NCBI RefSeq assembly: GCF_026151205.1
Contig: NC_087074.1
Location: 9,581,226 to 9,645,225 of the forward strand
Reading direction: 5' to 3'
Length of the DNA: 64,000 bases
DNA from: Bolinopsis microptera
Lineage: Eukaryota; Ctenophora; Tentaculata; Lobata; Bolinopsidae
Each line of letters starts with the position of its first letter. Position 1 is the first letter of the stretch. The notes beneath the pieces were generated by a model. The model saw nothing but the letters and a program-made list of their open reading frames with translations. It was not told where the DNA came from and did no database searches. Below, one piece after another: positions 50,252 through 62,190 of the stretch. The translations under genes were made by a program, and so were the position numbers.

Positions 50252-50335
50252 GCGAGTGTTTCGATCCCGTGGTTCAGTTTTGTGCTGAGTGAGTGACTCA
50301 CTCAGCACAAACTGAACCACGGGATCGAAATTCGC
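50252..50335. repeat. 84-bp near-perfect palindrome
   Basis: Arms of about 40 bp (50252-50294 and 50296-50335) are reverse complements apart from two small differences near the outer end and one extra T; a single G (50295) is the centre. The arm contains TCGATCCCGTGGTTCAG and GTGCTGAGTGAGT. It directly abuts the MITE that starts at 50340. Probably a hairpin-type element or an inverted duplication made at insertion. Confidence 0.92.
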
Positions 50336-50339
50336 TTAA

Positions 50340-50437
50340 GGGGTCGTTCACATATTACGTAATCAGCCGAGGGGGGGTTTCAAATGATTACGCTAGTGTA
50401 ATTTTGACACAATAATAGTAATATGTGAACGACCCCT
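50340..50437. mobile_element. Harbinger-like MITE, about 98 bp
   Basis: Termini GGGGTCGTTCACATATTAC and GTAATATGTGAACGACCCC are perfect 19-bp inverted repeats. TAA flanks both ends (a 3-bp target duplication), as in PIF/Harbinger elements. No ORF. Confidence 0.82.
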
Positions 50438-50759
50438 AACAGCTCATTCTGAGCGAGTAATGGAGTATGAGGCTATCAGCAGTGCCGCAGTGCAGCATTT
50501 TCCCGAGCAAGTCACAGATACTCATACACAACAGATGGACAGAGCCCATCACATGGCTTATAGTGTTACCAGGAGACACGGGCCTTCTTAGTTCTTCTGT
50601 GTATAAAGAAGCCATGAGGCCGTTATAGTGAGGATAGCAATTCCACCGAGTTTAAATGACAAGGCGAGACTTTTAAAAAGGGACTAGACTAAACAGAGAA
50701 ACCTGGAGGAAAGCTGTTGCTCTAGGATCGCGACTTTGCAGAACGGTTCATAATTATAC

Positions 50760-50844
50760 TTACTGGGTCGCGCTCAGCCTGTCATTCCGCCTAATATAAT
50801 CATATTCATGTTAATGAACATGATAGCCTGAGGTCCCCAGGTAA
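50760..50844 (+). mobile_element. Miniature ~85-bp inverted-repeat element, copy G
   Basis: TTACTGGGTCGCGCTCAGCC to GGTCCCCAGGTAA, flanked by an exact 8-bp duplication AATTATAC (50752-50759 and 50845-50852). Same family as the cluster at 24.8-26.4 kb. Confidence 0.92.
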
Positions 50845-52077
50845 AATTATACAACACACCGCTGCATACTAACTTGGTTAAACACTGCTTTTAAGAAGTA
50901 AAAGTATGGACTATTAGATTTAGATAAAACACAGGGACAATTGACTGTAGTTTGATACATTTATTATGTGAATAGTATCTCCAAACCTGCGATCCCCATT
51001 TAATAGGCTCTCACGTGATGTGTACACGATCCCGTAGAAAATCTACTAGACTGACATCTCACTTAATAAAATGACGGAGATTCCATCTTTATGGATAATT
51101 TAAGAAGCAGTCAACCCCCTCCTTCATCCATGATCGCAATTACAGTCCGTTGTAGAGTGCATGACATAAAAGTGTCCCTTTGTTTCATTCAGTCTATATC
51201 GTGATAAGATTGTCTATCATGGCGATCTCTATCTATTGTCGATCGATGAAAGAATCAAATAAGCGCGCGCTAGCTAGCTAAGCTATGCGCGTCTTGTTTG
51301 ACAGTAATAACAATTTGTGCTTTTTACATTAGTTCCGGCTAAAGTAGACCCTATCGGCCCACGGGTGACGGAAATTTGCCACCCTGTTTCCGTTATTTTG
51401 TAGAGATGTGCGCTTGACTGAACTGTGAAGTCAGAATTCTCATGACCGAACAAAGTTTTCCTGGCATGTTACCAGTTTCTACGGACGGTGACATGATCTG
51501 GTGGTCAAAGTTTCCATTCTTATCAATAAGCAGCCATTGGATATTATGTTATTCTCTCAAATTTACGAATAACAATCAGAGAGGAGTAAAAATACTAGAG
51601 ACCAGACTTTTGGCAGTGGCATCGCATTATAGCTAGGTTATTGAAGTCACATTTAAGACTGACCATTCCGGGTGAATAGACGTTAGGATTATAACGTGCT
51701 AGTTTCATTAAAAGTCGTGGACATACGCCAGAATAAAATTATATTACTGCGAAGTAAGAATCTTTGGCAAGGGGCACATTTTCCAAATACTCTGTACGTA
51801 GGTTAGTTAACTTTTGGTAACATTTTCCTAATATTTAGTCCTGGCTAATACCCAAAGTGAATGAAAGCAGTGGCCCCAGAAGCTCTCCAAACTATCTTAC
51901 GATTACGAAGCTGTCGAAACTACCATAGCAGATTACACTAATCTTTGCATTATTTTTATTAGATATTGAATAGATTTAAGCTGGAATGTTTGATTTCAAT
52001 AGCACCGATAACCGTTTGTTTGTTACCAGAATTTTGGAAAAGCTTCGCTGTATTAGAATTGTATAGCAGTCTGGTTC
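50845..52077. other. Intergenic, nothing recognised
   Basis: Mixed-composition sequence with a short alternating GCGCGCGCTAGCTAGCTA stretch near 51262. No supported gene. Confidence 0.5.
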
Positions 52078-52083
52078 TTTATT
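52078..52083 (-). terminator. Poly(A) signal of the Hsc70 gene
   Basis: AATAAA on the minus strand, about 155 bp downstream of the Hsc70 stop codon. Confidence 0.55.
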
Positions 52084-52235
52084 GCTAACAGAAGACAAAA
52101 TGAAACAGTCCAATACAATTTTGTTAGAAGAGTTAAACTTTTACAAATAGAAATTCAGGAACCGTTGAAGGTCAGTTTAAAATAAAACACAAAAATAACT
52201 ATCTTTAAAAGTTTAGTCCTTGTCGACACAGAGGA

Positions 52236-55026
<2,791 letters not shown>

Positions 55027-55033
55027 GATTTAT

Positions 55034-55449
55034 CTGAAATAAAATGGAGGTGAGGAACAAGTTCTCATTTGAGCTGTGAAATGTCAAAGAAATTGAGGAA
55101 GCTTAAGGTGATTGGAATTGTGACACTGGCTGGAAGAATACAGACGATATAGGCCAGTCTGAAGTTCGCAGCAGTGCTTAAAGTTTTGATTATAGTGCAG
55201 TGTGGACTCTACTACTAGTTTAAACGATCACGCAGAAATTCGGATCTGCACCGAAATTTGGTCTTAGCTACCCTAATTTTAAGATAAAATCTGATAAATG
55301 GGGAATTGTAATATGGTTGTAAAATGCGTTAGGGTGCTTCGCTATCCTATCCATTCCATTGAAGTATCTCAAAAATTGGAGCTGAGACCAGGTCACAGAA
55401 CTAGATTATCACAAAGAGCATGCAAGATAGATGAAATTAGAACACGTAC
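55034..55449 (-). other. 5'-UTR intron of Hsc70
   Basis: On the minus strand a donor CAG|GTACGT (55450/55449) and an acceptor TTTCAG just 7 bp before the ATG bound a 416-bp intron. A similar leader intron is typical of HSPA8-type genes. Confidence 0.6.
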
Positions 55450-55522
55450 CTGATAGTTGGGTATTGGGTACAAAACAAAGTAAACAGTAATAAATTAATG
55501 TGCAGAACGACAGCCCGAGTGA

Positions 55523-55534
55523 CTTTATTTATAT
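55523..55534 (-). promoter_or_regulatory. TATA box of Hsc70
   Basis: ATATAAATAAAG on the minus strand, about 75 bp upstream of the putative leader donor and 60 bp downstream of the heat-shock element. Transcription would start near 55500. Confidence 0.6.
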
Positions 55535-55593
55535 GAAAAGTTAAGATCTGGAGATCTGTCTAGAAATTGCGCGTATCTTCAGTGTGTGCTTGA

Positions 55594-55606
55594 GAAAGTT
55601 CGAGAA
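55594..55606 (-). promoter_or_regulatory. Perfect trimeric heat-shock element
   Basis: On the plus strand GAA-AG-TTC-GA-GAA: three alternating nGAAn pentamers with exact spacing, the consensus site of HSF1. It lies about 60 bp upstream of the TATA box of the minus-strand Hsc70 gene. Confidence 0.8.
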
Positions 55607-55983
55607 ATATAGCGCCTCTTCCTCCCTGTGAATTTTCTTGATGTTACAGGGTTACTTGTGCAAGAGGCGATGGCTTTTGCGCAAGCGTTTCTACGTCTTG
55701 AAGATTACCATCCGAACCATGCTTCAGTCTGCGCGGCTTTACATTTCTTGCTGACTTGGTTTAATTTTCATCATCTCAATTTGCTCCAGTTTAACATAAT
55801 TTACTTACAATATAAACTTTTTTAACACAACTTAATTGTTACATAATTTGTGAATACTAAATCGAATAAATATTTTATATACGGTCAAAACAAAATTGGA
55901 AATTTATTGTACACCCCGCGCCGCGCTCATTGTAAATAGTTGATACATAAAAAATATATAATATCAAATATGTATATCTTATA

Positions 55984-56063
55984 TTACTGGGCCGCGCTCA
56001 GCCTGTCATTCCGCCTAATCTCTATTATGAACATGATAGCCTGAGCACTGAGGTCCCAGGTAA
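55984..56063 (+). mobile_element. Miniature inverted-repeat element, copy H
   Basis: TTACTGGGCCGCGCTCAGCC to GAGGTCCCAGGTAA. It is the closest copy to a family consensus on the left arm. No exact 8-bp duplication directly abuts it, although TGTATATC occurs just outside both ends (55971-55978 and 56065-56072). Confidence 0.85.
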
Positions 56064-56359
56064 ATGTATATCATGAGTTTAAATACATAACTTTATAGGA
56101 TTCTTTCTTTTATAAAGGCCACAATGTAATGAAAACTTTATCGATCATACTTGCTCTATCCAAAGCCCTTGCGCTTGCAGTAGCGCCCGAAGTGGCGCGA
56201 AAGCACATGGTTATGGGTTAGGTGAACGATCATACTATCACTATATTAGGCTCCAAGCTCGCTCCCACTAAATCGCTCGCCCAAATTTAAATTTTTTTTG
56301 TAAAAAGGCACTACTTAAGGTATAAATGAAATGTAATTTTTTTCAGTGTATTTTAGGAA

Positions 56360-56667
56360 GCTCTCACTAATTCGCTCGCCCAAAAATCATCACGTAACTT
56401 TGGCTTTTATGGTTTTACAGCCGAACAAAACGGTTTTACATAAATCCTTATCCCATGCAGCTATTCATGACCGGACCCTGAAGAACAATCGAATTCGTGT
56501 TTAACTTTATCTGGGGACCTCAGGCTATCATGTTTATAAATAAAGGAATTAGGCGGAATGACAGGCTGAGCGCGGCCCAGTAATTTTAACTAGCCTGTCA
56601 CGTGACCAAAATAGTAATTAGCCCATAGGCATAACTCTTCAGGAAAGCATTTTTACTTTATGTCATG
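56360..56667 (-). repeat. Copy of the telomere-like dispersed repeat, interrupted by a miniature element
   Basis: The plus strand reads CACTAATTCGCTCGCCC, ACAAAACGGTTTTACATAAA, ATCGAATTC, ACTAGCCTGTCACGTGACC and GGAAAGCATTTTTAC, in the order of the reverse complement of 23645-23920. The telomere-like core is reduced to CCTTATCCCATG. A miniature element (56506-56584) is inserted between ATTCGTG and CTAGCC. Confidence 0.8.
56506..56584 (-). mobile_element. Miniature inverted-repeat element, copy I, with related empty site
   Basis: TTATCTGGGGACCTCAGGCT to CGGCCCAGTAA with flanks GTTTAACT/TTTTAACT (8 bp, one mismatch). The homologous repeat at 23.7 kb has an uninterrupted GTTTTACT at the same place, a related empty site. 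Confidence 0.88.
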
Positions 56668-57047
56668 AAGGATGATGTTGGATGTATGACCCGCTACGCA
56701 CGAGTGCGCGGCTCCCCCTGTATCGTAGAAACTCTACAGTGAAACGACAGTGGGGGTTACGACATGATACAAGGATGATTCGGAATCAGCGTCCAAAAAT
56801 ACACCGACTTGCGAGAGCGATTATGTGGGAGCGGACTAGACTCATATCATGTATTAACAATTAAGACTAGTAATATAATAAATCACTATGATTCGTATCA
56901 CCCACGCCGCGCAAAGGAACAAAAGTTGTTATCAGTTATGGATTAAAGAATCGAGCGCTCTTCTTGAAATTCCACCACTGCCTGCGTGCTTTAACTTATT
57001 TCTCCCATCTGATCACCCGATACGCTGTAGAGACTGCAATCGCTAGT

Positions 57048-59751
57048 ATGTCTCGTCCAGAGCACACTGGTCCACCAGAATTATTTTACAATGAGTCGGA
57101 AGCAACAAAGTATACGAATAACACCAGGATCATCGAAATTCAAATGACGATGAGCGCACGTGCCATTGAATTGCTTAACTTGCCAGAGGATCAACCCTCG
57201 TTTATACTTGATGTTGGGTATGTGTTACTTATTTCTTATTTTTGTTGCCAATTTCTTTTGTCTGGGATTTGTGATCTGTTTTTTATTCATGTTTTTTCCT
57301 TCCGATTGTTCACAATTCACATTGTTGCCTTTTAGACATGCTATTTAGTCAGAACAAGTCAAACTTACTCTACCTTTCTTTACGATATTGATTGGCTACC
57401 TGGTGATGGGCTACCTGGTGATAGCGATCAGTTGTCCTTGTAGTCAATGCAACATGTTGAGTAGCAATGTTAGGTGCCCTAGTGGTTAGAGCATCCGCCT
57501 TCTGTGCAGAAGGTTCAGGGTTCGAATCCCAGTGTCACCTAGTCTAGAAGGTAGCTAAGGATCCATTGGATCTATGCGATCTCCTCGGTCTACTCAGCCG
57601 AATGATAGGAAACTTAATTGAGGGTTAAATGGGGAGGGGTACCTGTTAAAAGTTTAAGACACTTCTTAGGATACCCCTTCAGTGCATACTGTAAACATAG
57701 TACTATTAACTATTACTATTAGTTTTGTAACATCTTCAGTCTTCACATGCTTACACTAATAATTGCAGTTGTGGATCAGGGCTCAGCGGGGAAGGTATAA
57801 CAGAAGCTGGACACTATTGGGTTGGGATGGACATCAGTCCCAGTATGCTCGGTTAGTTCCCAGGCACGGTAGTTTTTCTGTGATGTTTACTAAAGAGTTA
57901 TCTAGTTATGCGACTGTAACTCACTGTAAGGATCAAGATTCATCGCTAATTATTCATCATTAAGGGATTATCTCATCTATCACACACTTTCTTTAGAAAT
58001 TGCTGTTGAACGAGAAACTGATGGTGATGTTGTATTAGCAGATATCGGGGAGGGAGTTCCGTTTAGGGCTGGTGCTTTTGATGGAGTTATCAGGTATTGC
58101 CCTTTATTCTTGAACCTGTATTGTGGTTATTTTAAGGCAATCCCTAATCGCTCATTATCCCATTTTCATATTGCAAATTTCCAATTTGGATGTTTGTTTG
58201 AGCGGGCACACATTATTTCAGTATATCAGTGTTGCAGTGGCTGTGTAACGCAGACAAAGTTTCGCACAACCCTTTTAAAAGATTAAAACGGTTCTTCACA
58301 ATGTTATATTCATCAATGGTAAGTTGTTTTTAACAGTCCAATGATAAAGTGTATATTCTTCCTTAGATATATTATAAGCTTAGTTACTCAAAATGTGTCT
58401 TCTCGATGTTAGCTGTAGATCATTATCTTTTATTTGCATAGTAAACACTGGAAATTAAAGCAGAGTGGAACTTTATGTAAATAATTGGTTTCTTGACTTA
58501 TGACTAATAAAGATGTGATCTATTGAATAATTAAAGTACAATACATTTCATATGTTTCAGTAATCACGTATTATTTTCCAGAGGAGTGGTGGAAGAGCAG
58601 TGTTTCAAGTTTACCCCGAGTCACCCAAACAGATGGAGCTCATCACAGGTAATAATTATCAAAGTTGTCAGTATGATTTATTCTGTTGTTCAGGAGTATC
58701 TTTATTTAACGCTTTTCTTGTTGTCCTGTTTCTCACAAATTGGGAGTTGTTGTGTTTGATCTCCAAGATAATACCAAATATTAGAACCATAAATTTGATT
58801 GAAACTGCATGAAGTAGCAGATATTTGTAAATACTGTCAACATTAATCAAGCAACTATCGATTAGCTTATATCACATATTATTATAATATAATAGTACTA
58901 TCAGAGTAATACTACTCCTTATCCTCAGAACAAGCCACAAGATGTGGGTTTACAGGAGGGGTGGTGGTCGATTTCCCAAACAGTACCAAAGCTAAGAAGA
59001 TATTCCTCTGTCTGTTTGCTGGTACTCCTGTAGCAAACTACAAGTTACCACAGGGACTAGGAGCTGAGGGTTCTAATACCATACAGTATGGCAACGACAG
59101 GTTAGCTGGAATACAGTGTTTTGGTATAATTTATAATCACAATAAGAGCAAGGTTTTGGTGGAGTTCTCACCATTCCAAAGCAACATTATCTCTAGGTTT
59201 ATAATAGGTACGGAGCTACATGAACTGAAGAATAATGTTACGGTTACCTCACGAGCAAGAGTGTGGTATCGTGCCAAAGGCACGAGCGCTGTAATTACAT
59301 ATACCACATTTTCATGAGTTATTGTACTCTCACCAGACCGGGAAACATAATAAAAATCTTTGGTGCACTTAATTACATCAACAATTTTCAATGCTTTATA
59401 TTTATTTCCTTCGTTACCCTTTGGATTTTGTTACTGGCAGAACCAACCCGCTAGATTTATTGAACCTAACAGAGCTTCAAACTGTATTTTGTAATGTTTA
59501 TTAAAGTATTGATCTTTTGATGGCATGTCGAATCGCGCGATTTTGAGTTGTCCCGTTGTTCTTGGTACAGTTCAAACATTTTTGCTAACTTCGCTTTATT
59601 CGTCAGATTTACGGGAAAAAAACGTAAAAGAAATGGTGATGTCACCAGAAAGGAGTGGATTCAAAATAAGAAGCAAAAAATGCGAGCCAAGGGCAAGGAT
59701 GTCACAGCAGATTCTAAGTACACTGCTCGAAAGAGGAAACCCAAGTTTTAA
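57048..59751 (+). CDS. BUD23: 18S rRNA (guanine-N7)-methyltransferase Bud23
   Basis: Seven exons: 57048-57217, 57769-57851, 57997-58093, 58222-58318, 58582-58648, 58929-59100, 59607-59751, all GT-AG and in phase, 276 residues (human 281). The start [15 protein letters not shown] matches the family N-terminus. The SAM-binding motif I is LDVGCGSGLSG, followed by [22 protein letters not shown] and [11 protein letters not shown]. The basic C-terminal tail ends TARKRKPKF, like the nuclear-localising end of human BUD23. With TRMT112 it makes m7G in 18S rRNA of the pre-40S subunit. The ATG chosen gives the family-typical N-terminus. Intron 1 contains a SINE. AATAAA at 59850-59855 is the likely poly(A) signal. 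Confidence 0.97.
57473..57715 (+). mobile_element. tRNA-derived SINE in BUD23 intron 1
   Basis: 57473-57540 is tRNA-like: A box around TAGTGGTTAGAGC (57480-57492), anticodon-type stem CCTTC/GAAGG and perfect B box GGTTCGAATCC (57519-57529). The acceptor stem pairs poorly (GGTGCCC against TGTCACC) and the anticodon loop is 6 nt, so it is not a functional tRNA. A ~150-bp tRNA-unrelated part follows, ending in an AACTATT/ACTATT short repeat. The 3' limit is approximate. Confidence 0.75.
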
Positions 59752-59849
59752 CTTGTATTGATAGATTTAAAGATGTAATTTAAGTTAAGTTTTTATTTAA
59801 TTTATTATGCAATTTTGATAGTTCCATGACGACCTAATACCCGGGCAAA

Positions 59850-59855
59850 AATAAA
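59850..59855 (+). terminator. Poly(A) signal of BUD23
   Basis: AATAAA 99 bp after the BUD23 stop codon. Confidence 0.6.
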
Positions 59856-60202
59856 GAAACTGGTTGAGCTACGATAACTGGAACGTCATCATTGGATTTG
59901 CTTATAAATCTGATGTTTTATATTTGGTCTTACATGTATCCCAACTCAGTTGTTTGTCTTTTTAAATGGCAGCTTCTACCGACAAGTGCTGTTATAAAGT
60001 TTAATTTATTTAAACTTTATTTTAAAAGTTAAATAGGCAATTTCATAAATACCTAATTTTACGATAACATTTCCATCATCAGTGCTCTAATATTAGCGAT
60101 CAAAGCGGGCATTACCGTGCGAATAAGACTCCGGAAAGTTTTACCAAACTTTCAGTTTGCCGAAACCTAATATTACTTGCTAACTGTTAACAATTCATTA
60201 GG
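59856..60202 (+). other. Intergenic between BUD23 and the M6P-receptor-like gene
   Basis: AT-rich. It contains the small palindromic stretch AAGTTTTACCAAACTTTCAGTT; nothing else is recognised. Confidence 0.5.
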
Positions 60203-61790
60203 ATGAGCAATGTCCGATATCTAGTTCTACTGATAAGGTTCCTAGTGTTATCTGCGGTAAAGGGAGCGTGTCCAATCATCACCGGACAGCCGGAGGGTTA
60301 CGATATATCTCCTTTAAACTTGTGAGTCAGTTGTGTAGTCCGGAAATGTTATTAGCTTAGGTTTTTCGTTCTTGGCGAAACAAATATTTTTCCAAATAGT
60401 TTTAACTTTTTCAAAAATTATTTCCATGATCTCCAAGTAATTTAAAATTGCTCATTATATATTTTTGTATTCTTTCAGAGATTTCTTAACAGTATACAAT
60501 ACATCGGCTTTACACATCAACTTGTGCGGCAACGCTGCATCCTGTCAAGGTATGTTTCTTACTGTTGATACTTTTATTTTGGGTTTGGGTTTTAACCTAT
60601 ATTTCCCTGGGGCATCTCAGAAGCATCACCTTCAAATAGGATTTTTTAAATGTGGAAAATTTGGTCTTTAATCCTATCATATGCTCTTTAAATTATCTTT
60701 AAAAACTCCCAAAACTGTGTTATATTTGGTAGAATAGCTTGTAAAAGGGTGGTTATATGGATGAATAACTGTTCCTTAAATTAAAAAGGTGTTAAAGTTG
60801 GTGGGATTGGTTGCAATGATTATCTAACACTCTCCCATTACGCCAGGTAACTCTGCATGTTACACCTCTGGGGACGGTAACGTGATCCTGCTGGGTAATG
60901 TGTCCTCAGCAGAGGCCCAATCTGATCACGTGAACATCACGTTATCTGGAGTCTCCGTTACTACTCACGTCACCCTGCTTTGTGGCAACAGCTTGGTGAG
61001 ACAGTTTGTTAGTCGTTTTGTTGTTTTGAGTTAACTGATCAATAGGATTTTTTGATTGAAAATTGTTTTGAGACCATGTTGATTTCAACATCTCACACTC
61101 CCGAAATCTGCCAGGGAAGACCGGAAGTACAGCTACTGAAAGATTCCCACGTTGTGCTAGTGTGGGAGACTCTAGCTGCTTGTAGAATGTTGAACCTACC
61201 AAAGCAGTCCCCTGCTATGCGTACAACGAGCAGAAACAGTTGGTTGATTTGGGTGACCTAGTTGGGATTAACTATCATATTCCTATCGTTAATAGTAAGT
61301 GCAAAATTATGTAACGACTTCGTTTATTTTTAGAAAAGTTTTGAATAGTTTCCAAAATATTAGCAGCGAGTTATGAAAACAATAACTCCCATATTATAAT
61401 AAAAAGCATATTCAATTTTGATTCTAAATGTTAATGACTTGATGATAAAAATTATATCAAAAAATGTTCATCTAAACTACAATATTTTTCAAATCATTGC
61501 TGCGTTTGAAAAGTCTTAAAAATAGGCTAATTCTAACTCTTAAACTCTCAGGTACAAAGTCAATATATTTCTCTCTCTGTGGTCCGGTGACGGGAGAAAA
61601 CGCCTGCGGAGGTGGTGGAGTGTGCTACAAAGACGACACAGGGAGTGCCAGTATCGGGAGTGTAACACACGGTCCCCACGTCAGCACTGAGGACGGTGGA
61701 GTTGTGGTGAGCTACGTGGCTCAGCGCCCACAGAGTCAGTCCTGTCCGGAGATCACCACCACGCTGCTTCTCATCTGCACTCCAAATCAG
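60203..61790 (+). CDS. Secretory protein with cation-independent M6P-receptor-type repeats (partial gene)
   Basis: Exons seen: 60203-60321, 60479-60549, 60847-60995, 61115-61294, 61552-61790. Residues 1-22 form a signal peptide (MSNVRYLVLLIRFLVLSAVKG). Two CI-MPR/MRH-type repeats follow. The first has DISPLNL, ALHINLCG, the TTHVTLLCG block and VLVWETLAAC, matching the F-x-W-x-T-x-x-A-C signature; the second has VDLGDLVG, SIYFSLCGPVTG, the TTTLLLICT block and ends at a donor. The next exon (with the second WxTxxAC) is not found before the antisense EXD1-like gene, so the gene probably continues beyond it or is truncated. Such repeats bind mannose-6-phosphate glycans in lysosomal sorting receptors. 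An apparent 1-nt deletion at 61184-61185 shifts the frame after LAAC; the conserved CYAYNEQKQLVDLGDL block continues one frame over. Confidence 0.75.
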
Positions 61791-62190
61791 GTAGGGCAGG
61801 CGCTTAGTTGTGGTTTATTAACCATGTTTTATGGCAATGATCATGGTGACAATTTGACAGAGAATTCTGATACCAGAAAGTGAGGTGAGTGTGAATATTC
61901 AGTAGTCTACTCACTGTTAAAAAACTACAAATTTGAATCTTACAAACAAAATACATTATTTAAAAGAAGGTTATACTACATCCGCACAATAGATATTACA
62001 ATTTTAATTGAAAAAAAAATGCTCATGCGACCAAATGGAAAATCTTTTCCGTCCTAAAACCTAAAACAATAAAATCAAGTTGAATCATGATATGAGAATA
62101 AGTACATGTTTGTCATAATAATACGAGAAAATGTGCGTGCGCTTTTTTAACAAAAAATCTAAAACATTCCTCACTATTTTGATGAAATAA
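61791..62190. other. Sequence between convergent genes
   Basis: AT-rich sequence with no supported coding segment; includes the 3' UTR of the minus-strand EXD1-like gene. Confidence 0.5.

Larger units (their letters stand above)
55607..57047. other. Region between divergent Hsc70 and BUD23 genes
   Basis: Holds two miniature elements (55984-56063, 56506-56584) and a copy of the telomere-like dispersed repeat (56360-56667). A 60-codon Arg-rich open frame at 56682-56864 has unusually even base composition but no recognised family. The BUD23 promoter should lie near 56900-57000. Confidence 0.5.

Noticed and set aside
51442-51636. 64-codon open frame in the region upstream of Hsc70's 3' end
   Set aside because: No conserved features; length within chance expectation.
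56682-56864. 60-codon Arg-rich open frame
   Set aside because: Starts beside the edge of a dispersed repeat and has no recognised family; kept only as a remark, not as a gene.
57473-57540. Functional tRNA gene
   Set aside because: B box is perfect, but the acceptor stem has several mismatches, the anticodon loop is 6 nt and a SINE-like body follows.
59101-59317. BUD23 frame running on past exon 6
   Set aside because: The open frame continues into the intron, but the donor at 59101 and acceptor at 59606 restore the family-typical basic C-terminus ending RKRKPKF.
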